Assembly: GCA_037833965.1 (NCBI GenBank)
Contig: AP031355.1
Location: 30,777,501-30,841,500, forward strand
Direction: 5' to 3'
Length of the DNA: 64,000 nt
Source: Marchantia polymorpha subsp. ruderalis
Lineage: Eukaryota > Streptophyta > Marchantiopsida > Marchantiales > Marchantiaceae
This document shows positions 27,901 to 40,400 of the stretch, piece by piece; position 1 is the stretch's first letter, and every line of letters starts with the position of its first letter. The position numbers and the translations under genes were made by a program. The notes under the pieces are model-generated. The model ran no database searches. It saw nothing but the letters and a program-made list of their open reading frames with translations, and had not been told where the DNA came from.

Positions 27901-30900
27901 TGACAAGGACAAATCTTCATTCACATATGCTAATGAAGAGTAGATTGATCATTATATTATTAATGATGTGACCAAACAAACAAATAAACCGTAGTTTTAA
28001 AAAGTTAAATTAAATTAGCAAATTATTGTTGATGAGCTTGAAATATCTACATAAATGACAGAAATTGACCATGATTGTATACTAAATGATCATCAAATCA
28101 AATAATATGAGCTTGTAAAATATGAATTATGGTGTGATTCATTTATTACAAAAAATTGTGATATTAATATTGAAAATGATGATTTTGTTGCCTTGATCTT
28201 GAAAGAAGAATTTTATTTATTTTAAAAAGCTTACGAATCTATCAATGAAATTGAATAAATTGTTGCTATAGAGGTAGAAATCTCATTTTTTATGAATAAC
28301 AAGACTTGAGAGCTAATGAAACTTCCAATAAATCAATCTTTAATTGATTACAAGTAAATGTACAAGGTGAAAAAGAATCCTGCAGATGACAATAATATAA
28401 TTTTTTAAAGTCAACTTGATGACTAAAGTTTTTACACAAGAAAATTATAACAAAATATATTCATATGTAACAAAGTATGCTACAATTTGATTAGTATGGG
28501 CACTTGCAACAATAGATAGTAGAATTATAAATTAATTCAATACAGTTTTGCATTTTTTCTTAGATCTCTTGAGTTAAAAATCTAGATGAAACAAATAATT
28601 GATTTTAAGAAAAATTTATAAGTAGATTGTTGAAATTATTATATGGATTGAAAAAAGTTTTTAAGTAGATGAATGAAAGGTTTGATAAATTCATACAAGC
28701 ATAAAAAATTTTACAAAGTTGATGAGGCATGGATGACACTTAAAGGCATGGATGTAACCAAAGGGGTTCAAGATGGTTTTTCTTTTAAATTTCCATCATT
28801 AGGCTAGATGATTTCAAGCAAGAATCAAAGTGATGGTGCAAGCAAGAGCTTGAAGAATCTAAAGTTATTTTCAGCCTTTATAGCATGAAAGGTTATATTT
28901 AGTCAATTAGATTGTTTGTTCATAAATAATTGTATTAAATTTGCCCAACTAAATGGAGCTAAAATTAAGCTTTGAAGAGCATAAAACTTTTCATAATATA
29001 TGACTTTCATACAAAAAGAACATGTAGAAGCTTCCACATTATCTACTAAAAAATGTATTTAAAATTTCAAGCTAGACAATGAGTAAGTAATCAAAGTAGA
29101 AAAGTTGCACAATTATCTTTGTGGCTACTATATTTGATCCAATTTTGGAGCCCCTTAAAGTTTTGGCAAAGAGTTATTAAAAATTGCGAGTGGATCAATT
29201 GAAAAGTCTACAAGACTTTTAACAAAAGTATAGTGAGAATCTGCGTGAAGCATATTTTCAAATGATAAAACTGATTGTGGCAATTGATGTTGCGACCAAG
29301 ACACAATCAGTTTACTTTTGATTTGCTATGCTATAAGTTGAGTGAGAAAGTGAAGATTGTCATATTGATCAAATCAAAAGCTTCTACTTTATAAAACGTA
29401 TTTGAATTGATTGAACTAATGAAGCTTGATATAAGTTTAAATAGAAGGAGCAATTGCATGCAATAGCATCTTTGAGTATGGCACTACTAACTCACAATAA
29501 AAAAAAGAATTGGTGCGTTAAAGTCTTATCAGCAAGAGAAGTATTTAGTATCAAGAATTTTCTAATATATGTTGTACAAACAATGAAGTTTGTTATTAGT
29601 GTGACGGTTATGATAATAATGTTTAAGATAGTTCAAAGAAAGTACAACAAGTATTAGCAATTTTACAACAAGAGATTGTTTAATGTGATGATTGCGTGAA
29701 ATAAGATCATACACAATATTGATGTTTTGAGCTATTTTCACAATTGCACACTTAGATGTGTGAAGAATGTCAACAACAAAAGAAACGAGTTGGCAAAAGC
29801 ATTAGAGAAATAATATCAAAAAATGGTTTGTTTCATGATGTCTATGAATCAAATGTGATAGCAAAAATTAAAATGCTAGAAAAGAAGTTGGATGCTTCTT
29901 TTCTGCAAGATGAATCATCTGATTTAAGAAATGATTGGATGATGATTAAAATTGCACAAATAGAGTCAATTAAGACTAATGCGATAATGACTCATGAAAA
30001 GAAAAATGCCTAAAAGTCAAATGATGTGGAAGTGGAATTGAAACCACAAACTGGAAAAGTATGACAACAATCAAGACTTCCTCAATCTCTTTCATTGTCA
30101 AAAGTTGCTAAAACATCACCTACAATGTTAAGTATTATAGAATCTAAGAGTTTTTTTCGGTATTGATGTTGGGCCAACAAGTAAACATGTTTAAGATAAA
30201 CTCAATTCTACTAGAAAGAATAACTCAACAAGTATCAACATTAGAGATAATCTTGACTGGAGTGCACTTGACATGACAATTGATGTTACACTTTTAGTGT
30301 TCACTACAATGTTTTTAGCAACTTAAGTGCAAAATATGAACTTTGAAGTATTCAACTGAGCATCAATATTTTGCAAAGGAAAGAAGAGTATTGAAATTTA
30401 TCTTGATCTTCTAATGATCAAGTGATAGAAAGGCCATATGAAAAGCAATTTTTCATAGACATATGGCATGTAGCAATGATTAAGTAGGTGAATATATTAA
30501 CCAGATCTAGTATCTGGTATTGAGTCACAAAAATATTGCCAAATATGATTATCTTGGATAATCAAAACAAGATATTTAAGATACTTGATACTCAAGAAAA
30601 AAATCTTACCTAGAAAGGGTGATGTTAGATTCAGGTGCTGAAACTTTAATGTAATAAAGAAAAACTTTTCATGGATTGGACATAAAGATGTTAGATGTGG
30701 AAAAATATTCTTTTCAGATACAGATTTCATTTGATGTTGGATCAAGCAAGTAATTTATCTAGACTTCTTTATGATTAAAATTTATAGTAGATCATCTTGT
30801 TGATAAAACAACAATATAAGTTGCAGCAATGATGACTTGAGTTGAATCTTATTATGTTCATGTTGATAAAATAGTGCTATATCCTTTGTTATTTGTGTTG

Positions 30901-31014
30901 GATTATTGGGAACAAAGCATGTGTTTTTGACTCAATTGATAGTATGATGATGTAAAAATGACATAGCTATCCTCCAACTTCTTTGTAAGTTCCAAAAATT
31001 GCAAGATGGGCTCG
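25000..31014 (+). mobile_element. Old AT-rich Ty3/gypsy remains (gag and protease side), probably PHD-type
   Basis: Decayed Ty3/gypsy sequence. A gag-like patch is seen about 26840-26960. The protease active-site motif MLDSGAET is encoded at 30622-30645, and the pattern VLYPLLFVLDYWE follows near 30870-30915, which matches the region after protease in plant gypsy elements that end in a PHD finger. The block stops at 31015, where family member A/D begins. The matching RT, RNase H, integrase and PHD parts lie at 50.2-55.7 kb. It is heavily broken and AT-rich, consistent with long methylation and deamination. Boundaries on the left are not visible. Confidence 0.55.
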
Positions 31015-31533
31015 TGTGATAGTGCAGTTTTTTTTGTTTTTCAGAAATAAAGTAGTTAGAACGGGAAATCCATGCAGTTTTTAACTTTAAGGTACTAGTA
31101 ATTAGATTAGAGTAGAATAGGCCTTTTTACCGTAGAGGTTAAGAAGGGATTGTAAGCCTGAAGGATCTTCAGTAGAAGCGGTCGGTCTTCGGAGGTCGAC
31201 GGATCGGGAAGACCCAAGTAGCAATAGGAGATACAAAGATCTAGCTCCTCCGAATACTTAGTAAGGTATTCGGGAAGGGGTATTTGCTATTCAAAGATGA
31301 TGAGATTGGAATTTCCGCGGAAACCCAAGCAACGAAAGATCCACAAGAAAGTAAAAGATAGCGCCGCACGGGAAAGAAGTTTGAATGGCGGCACCTTCAA
31401 TTCACACGAATGAGAAACCGTTGCGACGGTGGGCTATACCCGAGGGAACAAGAGTTTGGTGCTCACATTTCACGAACACATTTCGCAATTGATGGGAGAT
31501 TGGGGTGCGGAAGGTCGAATGAGAGGAAGCAAC

Positions 31534-33379
31534 GATGGCGCGTCCAATTCGATTATCCGCTCTGAAGGTTCCCGAGGCAGAATTGCAAGCTCATCATTGC
31601 AAAACTAATGCTCGTGAAAATGGACTTTTTGTTGTGGATTTGGAATTGGGCGAGGGCAGCGATAGTGCAAGAGTGGGATAACAATGGTTTTCCGAAGCCA
31701 CCAGGCTATCGAGAAAATCCCGAGACGTGGCAAATTTGGAATTGAAAAAGGGTCATGGGACGATGCGCAGGTGACGATGGCGATCTTACCTTTGACATCG
31801 AGAGTGTCAAGGTATCGCGAGAAGAGAAAAAGACCTACGCAATTTTGTTCAAGCACCCGCGCACCAGGAAGAATGGCTATTGTACAATTTGGTACTAGGA
31901 CAAACTCAGAAGAAATGCCGCGATGGCGTTGATGTAGATTCTTCGACCAGCTCGAACCACTTACATGATGATTTGGCAGGTTGGATTCATGGAACGAGCA
32001 CTGCGAGGAGATCGCATTCACTGGGCGCACATCTTCTGGACGGCTACCAGGCAACACATCGAGCTGGTTTTAAGAGGATCAGCCAGTTATTTGTCCCCAT
32101 TCTTGATTAATTTCTATAGGGGTATGGGATTGCTAACTGCAGAAGAGAGAAGAAAATTCATGTTGCAATCCGAGGCTTAGGAAGGAGAAGAGGTGGTGAG
32201 TGCCAATGAGGTCAACACGGATCCAGAGAACGAGCCAATTAGTTCGTCTCCGCAGAGAAAAAAACGGCCCTAAGGCAGACTGGAATTACAATCAAGGAAG
32301 AGAAGGAGGATTGATGAGGTCGATGGGGCAGAAGAACGTTTACGTTGGGCAGCTTCCATCAAATTGCGATCACCGAATTCTCGGGCCAAGTCGAAGATGA
32401 AAGCCAAGCGGTTGATATTGGAAGCGGACAGTAGCACGGAGAGTAGAGCTGCTGTGGCAAGAGGGCGTCCCACTCGAGAAGCGGGAGCAGAGGTGAACAC
32501 AGTGAGAGAGAATTAAGCACCGGTGGAGAAGTAACTTCTGACTTTTGAGGTAAGGCCGAGGCCAGTAGTGCCAAGCCGGGCTACGAGTAAAAAAAAGGGG
32601 AAAGCTATCTTGACGGAGGAAGTACCTTCGAGACGGGATGAGGTTCCTTTGGCGGGTATCAGGATGAATACCCCTTTGGAGAAAATCGCTAAAGTGTTGA
32701 AAGTGTCATCGGACATTGAGAAAGACCTTGTGTTCATGGAGATAGTTATTGAGAAGGCCATAGAAAATGCAGGTGGAGAAGCGTATGGACCACAAAAGGT
32801 GGGGTCACCCCGGACGTCCACCGGGAGAGTCATACTGGAGACGGGCGAAGATCCTTCGACACAAGAGGCACAGTTGCAGGTACGTAGTGCCGGCGGCGTT
32901 TTGTGTGGGCAAGTGCTATTGTTACTTCAGTACCTTGACCGCAAGAGGGAGAAGTATGCAGGAGCTACCACCGATGGATCTTACGTGGAGCTAGTACGTA
33001 ACAGGATGCGGACAAAGGTGACAACGACTTTTGCGGCTACAGCGAAGGCACGGCAGAACATGCGCCGGAGGCGAAGTACGAGGTACTTCGGAAGAGACTG
33101 GACGAGGAAGTCGAGAAGCGGAGGTATTCGAAGAAGGCTTGTGAGGGTCTTCGCGAAGATGTTGAGAAGGCCAAGTGTGTAACAGTGGATCTCCTTAGTA
33201 GGCTGGAGGCATCTTGGACCGCCTATAATGTTGAAACGCTGAGGGTGGACGAGTTGACGGCAACATTAAAGAAGAAGGATCAGGAGTATGCAGCTGAGCT
33301 GGCAGCTAAGGCGAAGAAGTTGGCAGAGTGTGAAGACTCAAGGATCTTGGACTTAGAATTGTTCAAGAAGCTGGAGGCT
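31534..33379 (+). pseudogene. Family gene, copy A (N-terminal and middle part), broken
   Basis: Encodes pieces of the family protein. The conserved core is seen in MIWQVGFMERALRGDRIHWA and SPFLINFYRGMGLLTAEER (about 31965-32160). Further on come the YLDRKREKYA and YVELVRNRMRTKV motifs (about 32930-33020) and then a helix-rich coiled coil up to 33379, where member B begins. The likely start is the ATG at 31534 (MARPIRLSALKVPEAEL), matching [10 protein letters not shown] in copy B. It is broken by several changes. Function unknown; see copy B for the full domain order. Confidence 0.6.
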
Positions 33380-33612
33380 TGTAATAACCCACCAAAGGTT
33401 AAAACTGCAGTATGGTGGTAAAAAGATCGAACCCACAGGGACAGAGGCAACACACATAGTAAAAAGTGTCACGTTTAACAGACTTTTGTAGAGTTTGAAT
33501 TCTCAGGCGACTGTCACTCCCAGAAATACTGCAGTGCTCGACTCGGAGGCCACTCGGAGGATGCTCAACTCGGAGGTCACTCGGAGGATGCACAGTGCAG
33601 CGTAGGTCACTC

Positions 33613-33633
33613 AACACACACACACACACACAC
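33613..33633. repeat. (CA)n microsatellite in the tail of member B
   Basis: About ten CA units. Just to the left, at 33540-33600, ACTCGGAGG is repeated several times in short tandem units. Confidence 0.85.
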
Positions 33634-34266
33634 CTGAAACTGGAAAAGCACAACTCAGAGATCGGTCATGACCTCCGCTTAGGATTTCAGGGGGAAAGTA
33701 TTTCAAAAGTTCACTCAGAGGCTCTGCAGGTAGTGACTCCCACTCCGGCTTTTACAGCCCTTCCGCCAGGAACTAGCGTAGGGAACCCGGACTGGACTTC
33801 CCACTTCGGAACGAAGTCCCTCATACGCCGCGGACATCACCATCGACTCACACCAAGCGCAGAGAGTACAGGCCCGACTGAGAACTTAACTGAGACACAA
33901 TCCAGTAACACACACACAACCTGAATTGCAAACCAAGGTTTACACGAAGTAACAAAACTTCACTTTGGCATTCAGGGGAAACTTCCCGTAGGAGTACAAT
34001 CAGGATATATCACTCGAAGGAGTAAGGGGGAACTGTTCAAGTCTCTAACTCGCAGCCGGCTCTGAGCATCAGAAATCACCCGCAGGTGCAGATCCGCACT
34101 ACTCAAGTCTCTAACCGGGTACTAGCTCTGAACATTCAGCCGAAGGCCTTCAGCTACAACATACGGTAACTTCGCTATGCTGCAGCTTCTCTACGTGGTG
34201 CCAGGACCAAATGCACAAACACGCCAAGATCTGCACTGATCTGCACTTCCAAAACTGGAAGAGTCC

Positions 34267-34295
34267 CAAGGCAAAACGCCTTGAACTACTTTATA
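34267..34295 (-). promoter_or_regulatory. TATA-like box and hairpin of member B
   Basis: On the minus strand TATAAA (34295-34290) is followed by CAAGGC-loop-GCCTTG (34283-34267), a 6-bp stem with a 5-nt loop. The same pair of signals lies at the same place, after the family gene, in member C, and in variant form in E. Position and order fit an LTR promoter driving transcription outward into the tail. Confidence 0.55.
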
Positions 34296-34438
34296 CCCTC
34301 TAAGATCCTGACTAACACTACGCTACTCTATCTGCTATTCTGAACTCCTGCACGAAACCAAACTACACTACTGCACTCTATAGATCCGGTGCTGCGCCTC
34401 CTGCGCGCCGGACTGCCTCGCACCCTATCTCTACCCTG

Positions 34439-37400
34439 TCAATCTTCCGACCGGGTGCGCAACCCCAGTCGCCGAAGGGCTGCAGTCACTTCCGACTCTA
34501 AGTGCGCCATAGTGTCGCGCGCACCCGACAAGAAGGCTTCTAATTTCCTTGCTACTCGCCGCCGACTCCGACTGTCACCCTCCGTCAATGCCGCCGCCCG
34601 AAGCTCAAACTTCCTGAGTGTGATCTTCTCTTGGGCTGCCACCTCCCAATGGGCGTATACTTTTAGATAGTGAGTCACCCGCGTCACCAACTCTTCTCGT
34701 GTCCGGCTGCTGCCTTCCACCTCTGCTAGCTGCATCTCCGCATCTGCGTGCTGCGCCCTCAAATCCCCGCACTCGGATTGCAAGTTGCGCAACAACTCCT
34801 CATCCTCCTTGCGCGAGCTTTGACTTTCCTCTAATGCGCGCTTCTGGCGCGCAAGCTCCTCTGTTAGAACGCGGTTTTGTCTCCGCTCTTCCTGCAATTC
34901 CGACTCGATCTTTGCCCGCATTAGCTCAGCATCCGCCTGAGCTTTCGTCGCCACATCCTCCCGCTGTTGTTGCAGGGTTTGGTGTAGCCTCTGCGTGATC
35001 GCCAGGTGCTGTCGGAGGGCAATATACCTCTCCTGCCATGTTTGGCACCTAGAGGCCCAAGTGGCCACCTTGCTCCTCATCCTGCGCTTGACAATCTCCA
35101 CATAAGACTGCGGTTTTGTGGAACTCAAGTACTTGGATGTCTTGCGATCCAAATATCGCAGGAGTGGAACTATCTGCTCGCACAATACCCATGTTGGCGT
35201 CTTCTGCACAGAGTCCGCTTCCTGCTCTTCCGAACTCGTCTCATCCTCTGTTTCGAGGATTTCAGTCGCCACAGGATCTCTTGGCGACTCCCTTGAACTG
35301 TGGCGCGCGGCAGCTTCCGCTGCGACTGCCGCTCCACTCCATGCTAAAATATCCAACGCAGTGGGGGATCCCACTGCTTGAGCCCCTGTTCCGGCTCGAT
35401 CTTCGGTTCCCGAAGAGGTCGGCGCCGCAGTAACTTTTGTCACCCTTGCACCGCCCGCTTCTACTGCCTGCTTGTAACCATCTTTAGTTAGTTAGAACTA
35501 AAGTAGAGGTTACTCTGAATATTGATGTAGATACTTTAGTGTGCACTAGTCATAGCTGCCACGTCAGCGATCCGCGCACTTTGTAGGTACAGAGTGGATG
35601 TGTTAGTTGACAGTGCCACGTCAGCAATCCGTGTGCTTGTAGGTAAGGATTGAGTGTGTTAGTTAGTGTGTTAGTTGGGTGCGCCACGTCAGCGATCCGT
35701 GTGCTTGTTAGGGTTATCCGCCACGTCATCCATCCACTAGGAGTGGTATGGATGGTGGGGATTAGATCTTATCACCTTGTACTTGTTGGTGAGAGCTATA
35801 TAAGGGAGAGGAGAACCATTGTTGGTATCTCTCATCTTCAGAGTTTACGTTTCTATCTTCGAGTGAACTTCTCTCTAAACCCTAGTGTTACAATGGTATC
35901 AGAGCGACCTTGCTCTTTCCTTGAGTGTGGATTACCCCTCATGGAATAGCAAGTGAGTGATGATGGAGTGTAGTCTTGAGAGTGTATAGAGGCTGGCAGA
36001 GGTCATTCATCTGCATGTAGAGAGAGGTGGAAGGGGGACATTGTGTTTTTGCAGATATGGACGGGATTGACAGGAATCCAGTACCGCACTGGCCAATTCC
36101 TAACCTATTCGATATTCACCTTCGTTGCATGGAGAAACATCATTTTCGGATGTACCTTGTGGCTTGTTGAGGTGCAGATTTTATGACTAGAGTGATGGAG
36201 TCAAGAGTGCCACTGATTCTTCCAATAGTTACTTATGGAGAGACTTGGGATTGTACTATATACATTCTATACTGATTGTTTCATGGATTTGAACCGCGAA
36301 CCACCTGTCCCGGTTCGATTCAGCACTTATGTAGAGATTAGAACAGTATATAGACAGAAGAGGATATGGAGAGATTTTCTTGTGAGGAATTATGGAGAGG
36401 AGTACTATAGAGCTGTGATAGAGTCACCTGCACCTTTTGTGACTCCTTTGTTGAGAGGTCACATAGTGATTATACTCACTTTGTATTAGAGGGAGTGTGA
36501 AAAAGCATGGGAACATCAATTGATATGGGTGAGGTTCTCAATGCAATCATGGCGGAGATGAAGGAGTTGAGAAAAGCGATAGTAGATGGGCATACCAAGC
36601 AGCAAGCCATGGAAGATAAAATCTTTGCATTAGAGAGTGAGAAAGTAGATAGAGAGAGAGTTGGAGAGATGGAAGTTGAACCTCAAGTTCAAGCTTCCCA
36701 AGTTCAGCCAGAACCAACTCCTATTGATGCAGCAGAGGCAAATAGGAGACGTCTTCAAGAGATTGAAGATCAAGCAAATCTTTTGCTTCGAATGGGAAAA
36801 TCCTGTAAGGTGGAAGCTTACAAAGGGAGTAGAGCAATGGGAGTGTTAGAGGGATGGATTATGAGGATGAATATTCATTTATCCCATTTTCATGTTTCTG
36901 ATTATATTGCAGGAATGTTCATGAGATCTTATCTTACGGATAAGGCTCTCACATGGTACACAACATGGGAGAGAATGCTTTCAGAACGAGGTGCTACCAT
37001 TTCGTGGAGTGGAATGCAGGAAGGACTTCTGCAAAATTTTCAAGCGGTGGATTCTCTTCAAACTGCAAGAATGAAGTTGTGGGATCTGAAGCAGAAAGGA
37101 GGTATTCATGAGTACATTGAAGAATTTCGTGATCTTCAAGTATCTATCATGGATATGAGTGGAGCTGAAGCCTTGGACGTGTTCAAACGAGGCTTGAAAG
37201 ATCGAATTCGAAAGGAGGTGATGGTAAGCAATCCATCTACTGTGAATGAAGCAATCGCAATTGCTCAACGAATTTCAGGTGCTTTTGGTGTCACACACGG
37301 TGAGCCAGTGAGCAATTTTAGAGATCCATCTGGTCCAACACCGATGGAGTTGGGAAACCTTCGACGTAGAGAAGGTTTTGCACCAACAAGAGGACCACCA

Positions 37401-40400
37401 CCAAGATTTGGAGGAGAGATTAGGCGACCAGGAGTTCCAAATTTGCAAGAAGGTTATGCAAATAATGGAATGGTTCGAGGAGGAGCTGGAGTTCGTGACA
37501 ATCGCCAATGCTATGCATGTGGACGAATGGGTCACATAGCCAAGTTTTGTCGAGTTCGGCCGACACAACAAGGAGGACGGCCCATGCAGCGACGACCGTT
37601 CAACAATATGGAGGGGATAGAGTATGAAGAGGTGGAGGAAGCAGTTTCGGGAAACGAAGATCACCAGTAATCTTGCCTCGCGGCCTTACTGGTTCTACAA
37701 AGCGAAGAAAAGGCGAGGTTGGAAGAAAGCAATGGTTGGGAGCTCATGGAAGGAGTAAGAAGCAAGCTCAACTCATTGTCACTGATGGTTTCATGGAAGG
37801 ACACAAGGTGAGAGTTTTAATTGATCCTGGAGCAACTGAGAATTTTCTATCAAGGAGTGTTGCTATGAAGTTAGGTTTGATGTTGATGAAGGACGTGAGT
37901 GAAGAAGTTGAATTGCCAAACGGGCAAACTGAAGTGATAGAAACACTACCACGGAGTGTAGAATTATCCATAGGTAGATACAAGGAGAGCATTGAATGGA
38001 GAGTAATTCGTTTAGCTCGGTATGATGTCATCCTTGGAATGCCATGGATGGAACAATATAATCCGAAGGTAGATTGGAGAAGAAAAGTGATTACAAGTAG
38101 CGGATGGAAGATCTATGGAGATAGAATTAGATCTCAGAATAGGAATTTACCCCTCTTTGTGATGGGTACAGCATCCATTTCTAGAGATGATGTATGTTTC
38201 CTTGGACTTATAAGAGATATTGGGTCCACGGACAAACCTTACATCCCGGAGTCCTTGAACGACATTTTTATGGAGTATAAAGATGTTTTTCCAGATGATC
38301 TACCTGCAGGATTACCACCAAAGAGGCGAGTTGATCACAAGATTGAGGTGATACCTGGAAGTACACCAACTTGCAAAGCTCCATATCGTTTGGCTCCAAA
38401 CGAATTGGAAGAATGCAAAGCTCAAGTGGAGGAGATGTTGAGCAAGGGATTCATTCAGCCAAGTGTTTCACCTTATGGAGCTCCAGTACTCTTTGTGAAG
38501 AAGAAGGATGGATCCATGAGACTATGTATCGATTATCGCGGGTTGAATCAGCAAACGGTGAAAAACAAATATCCATTACCTCGTATGGATGATTTGTTTG
38601 ATCAACTTCAAGGAGCGAAGAACTTCACCAAGCTAGATTTGAGAAGCGGCTACAATCAAATTCGAATTGCAGATGAAGATGTTCACAAGACAGCTTTTCG
38701 TACTAGGTATGGACACTTTGAGTATCTGGTGATGCCTTTTGGTCTCACTAATGCACCAGCTACATTCATGGGATTGATGAACGATATCTTTCGCCCTTAT
38801 CTAGATAAATCTGTCATTGTTTTTCTAGATGATATATTGGTGTATAGCAAAACTTTGAGTGATCATAGAAGTCATTTACGAGAGGTACTTCAAGTTTTAA
38901 GAGACAATCAATTGTATGCCAAAGCTTCAAAATGTGAATTTGGCAAGTCAGAAGTAGATTACTTGGGTCATAGAGTTACAGCTACAGGAATCCAAGTGAT
39001 GAGTGAGAAGATAGATGCCATTCAGAAATGGATAGCACCTGAGGATCAAACTCAATTGAAGAGTTTTCTAGGGCTCACTGGATTCTATCGTAGATTTGTG
39101 AAAGGTTTTGCTCGACTAGCTCAGGCCTTGACTTCCATGTTAGGGAAAGGTCAGAAGTGGAGATGGGGAACAGCTCAAGAGTTAGCTTTTCAAGCATTGA
39201 AAGATGCTTTGTTACACGCACCTATTCTCAAGTGGTATGATCCTAACCGTTCTATCAAGTTGGCCACTGACGCATCAGGTACAACAGTAGGTGGCATACT
39301 TCAACAAGAATGGGAGGATGGATGGCATCCAGTTGCTTTCTATTCTCGAAAGTTGGTGGCGGCGGAACAAAATTATCACACGACAGAACGGGAGGAGTTA
39401 GCTATCGTGTTGGCAACCAAACATTGGAAGCATTATCTGGGTGATAAGGAGTTTGTGGTGGAGACTGATCATAAACCCTTGGTTTATTTGGAAACTCAGA
39501 AGGATCTGTCCAAACGACAAATTCGATGGGCAGAGTGGCGTCAACGCTTCAACATGAAGATTGTGTACGTGGAGGGAAAGAAGCAACTTGCAGATGCTCT
39601 CACACGCATGCCTTGTTTGAATCATGTTGCAGAAGTGAAAATTCAGGCGGATTGGTGGAGCAAGATGTCACAAGCCACAAAGGAGGATGAAGAGATCACT
39701 CGAGCACTACAAACTGGAAAGGCAGAGAAATCTCGAGGTTTGGCGTTTTACAATCAGCGTATATGGATTCCACAAGATCACGATTTGCGCACAATGATTT
39801 TGGCAGAAAGTCATGATACAGCCATTGCAGGTCATGTGGGAGTGGAGAAAACCGTGGAGAGTATACAACGAGTGTACTATTGGCCCAAAATACGTGAGGA
39901 TGTGGAGTCTTACGTTCGAAGTTGTGTTGCTTGTCAACAAAACAAGGCAAGTAATCAAAAACCAGCGGGTTTATTACAACCTCTTCCTATTCCCGAACAG
40001 CGGTGGGAACATGTCACCATGGATCTTGTATGTGAGTTACCAAGGACTTCGTTAGGACATGATTCAGTGGTGGTTTTTGTGGACAAATTGAGCAAGATGA
40101 TTCACATCAGGCCAACCACAAAAACAGTAACAGCTCCACAACTAGCTCAATTGTATCTAGACGCAGTTTTTGTGAATCATGGCTTAAGCAAAGTGTTAAT
40201 CACGGATAGAGGTACTCACTTCACTAGTTTATTTTGGAAAACTTTGTTTAGTTTTTTCAAAACAAAACTAGCAATGTCAACGGCCTATCACCCTCAAACT
40301 GATGGACAAACTGAGAGGGCAAATAGAACCATAGAGGATATGCTACGAGCATTCACATTAGAAGAGCAAGAAGAGTGGGACAACCTTTTGCCACTTGTGG

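Noticed and set aside
29090-29190. VATIFDP-like peptide resembling a hAT transposase motif.
   Set aside because: Too short and isolated in AT-rich DNA; no other hAT domain or terminal repeats found.
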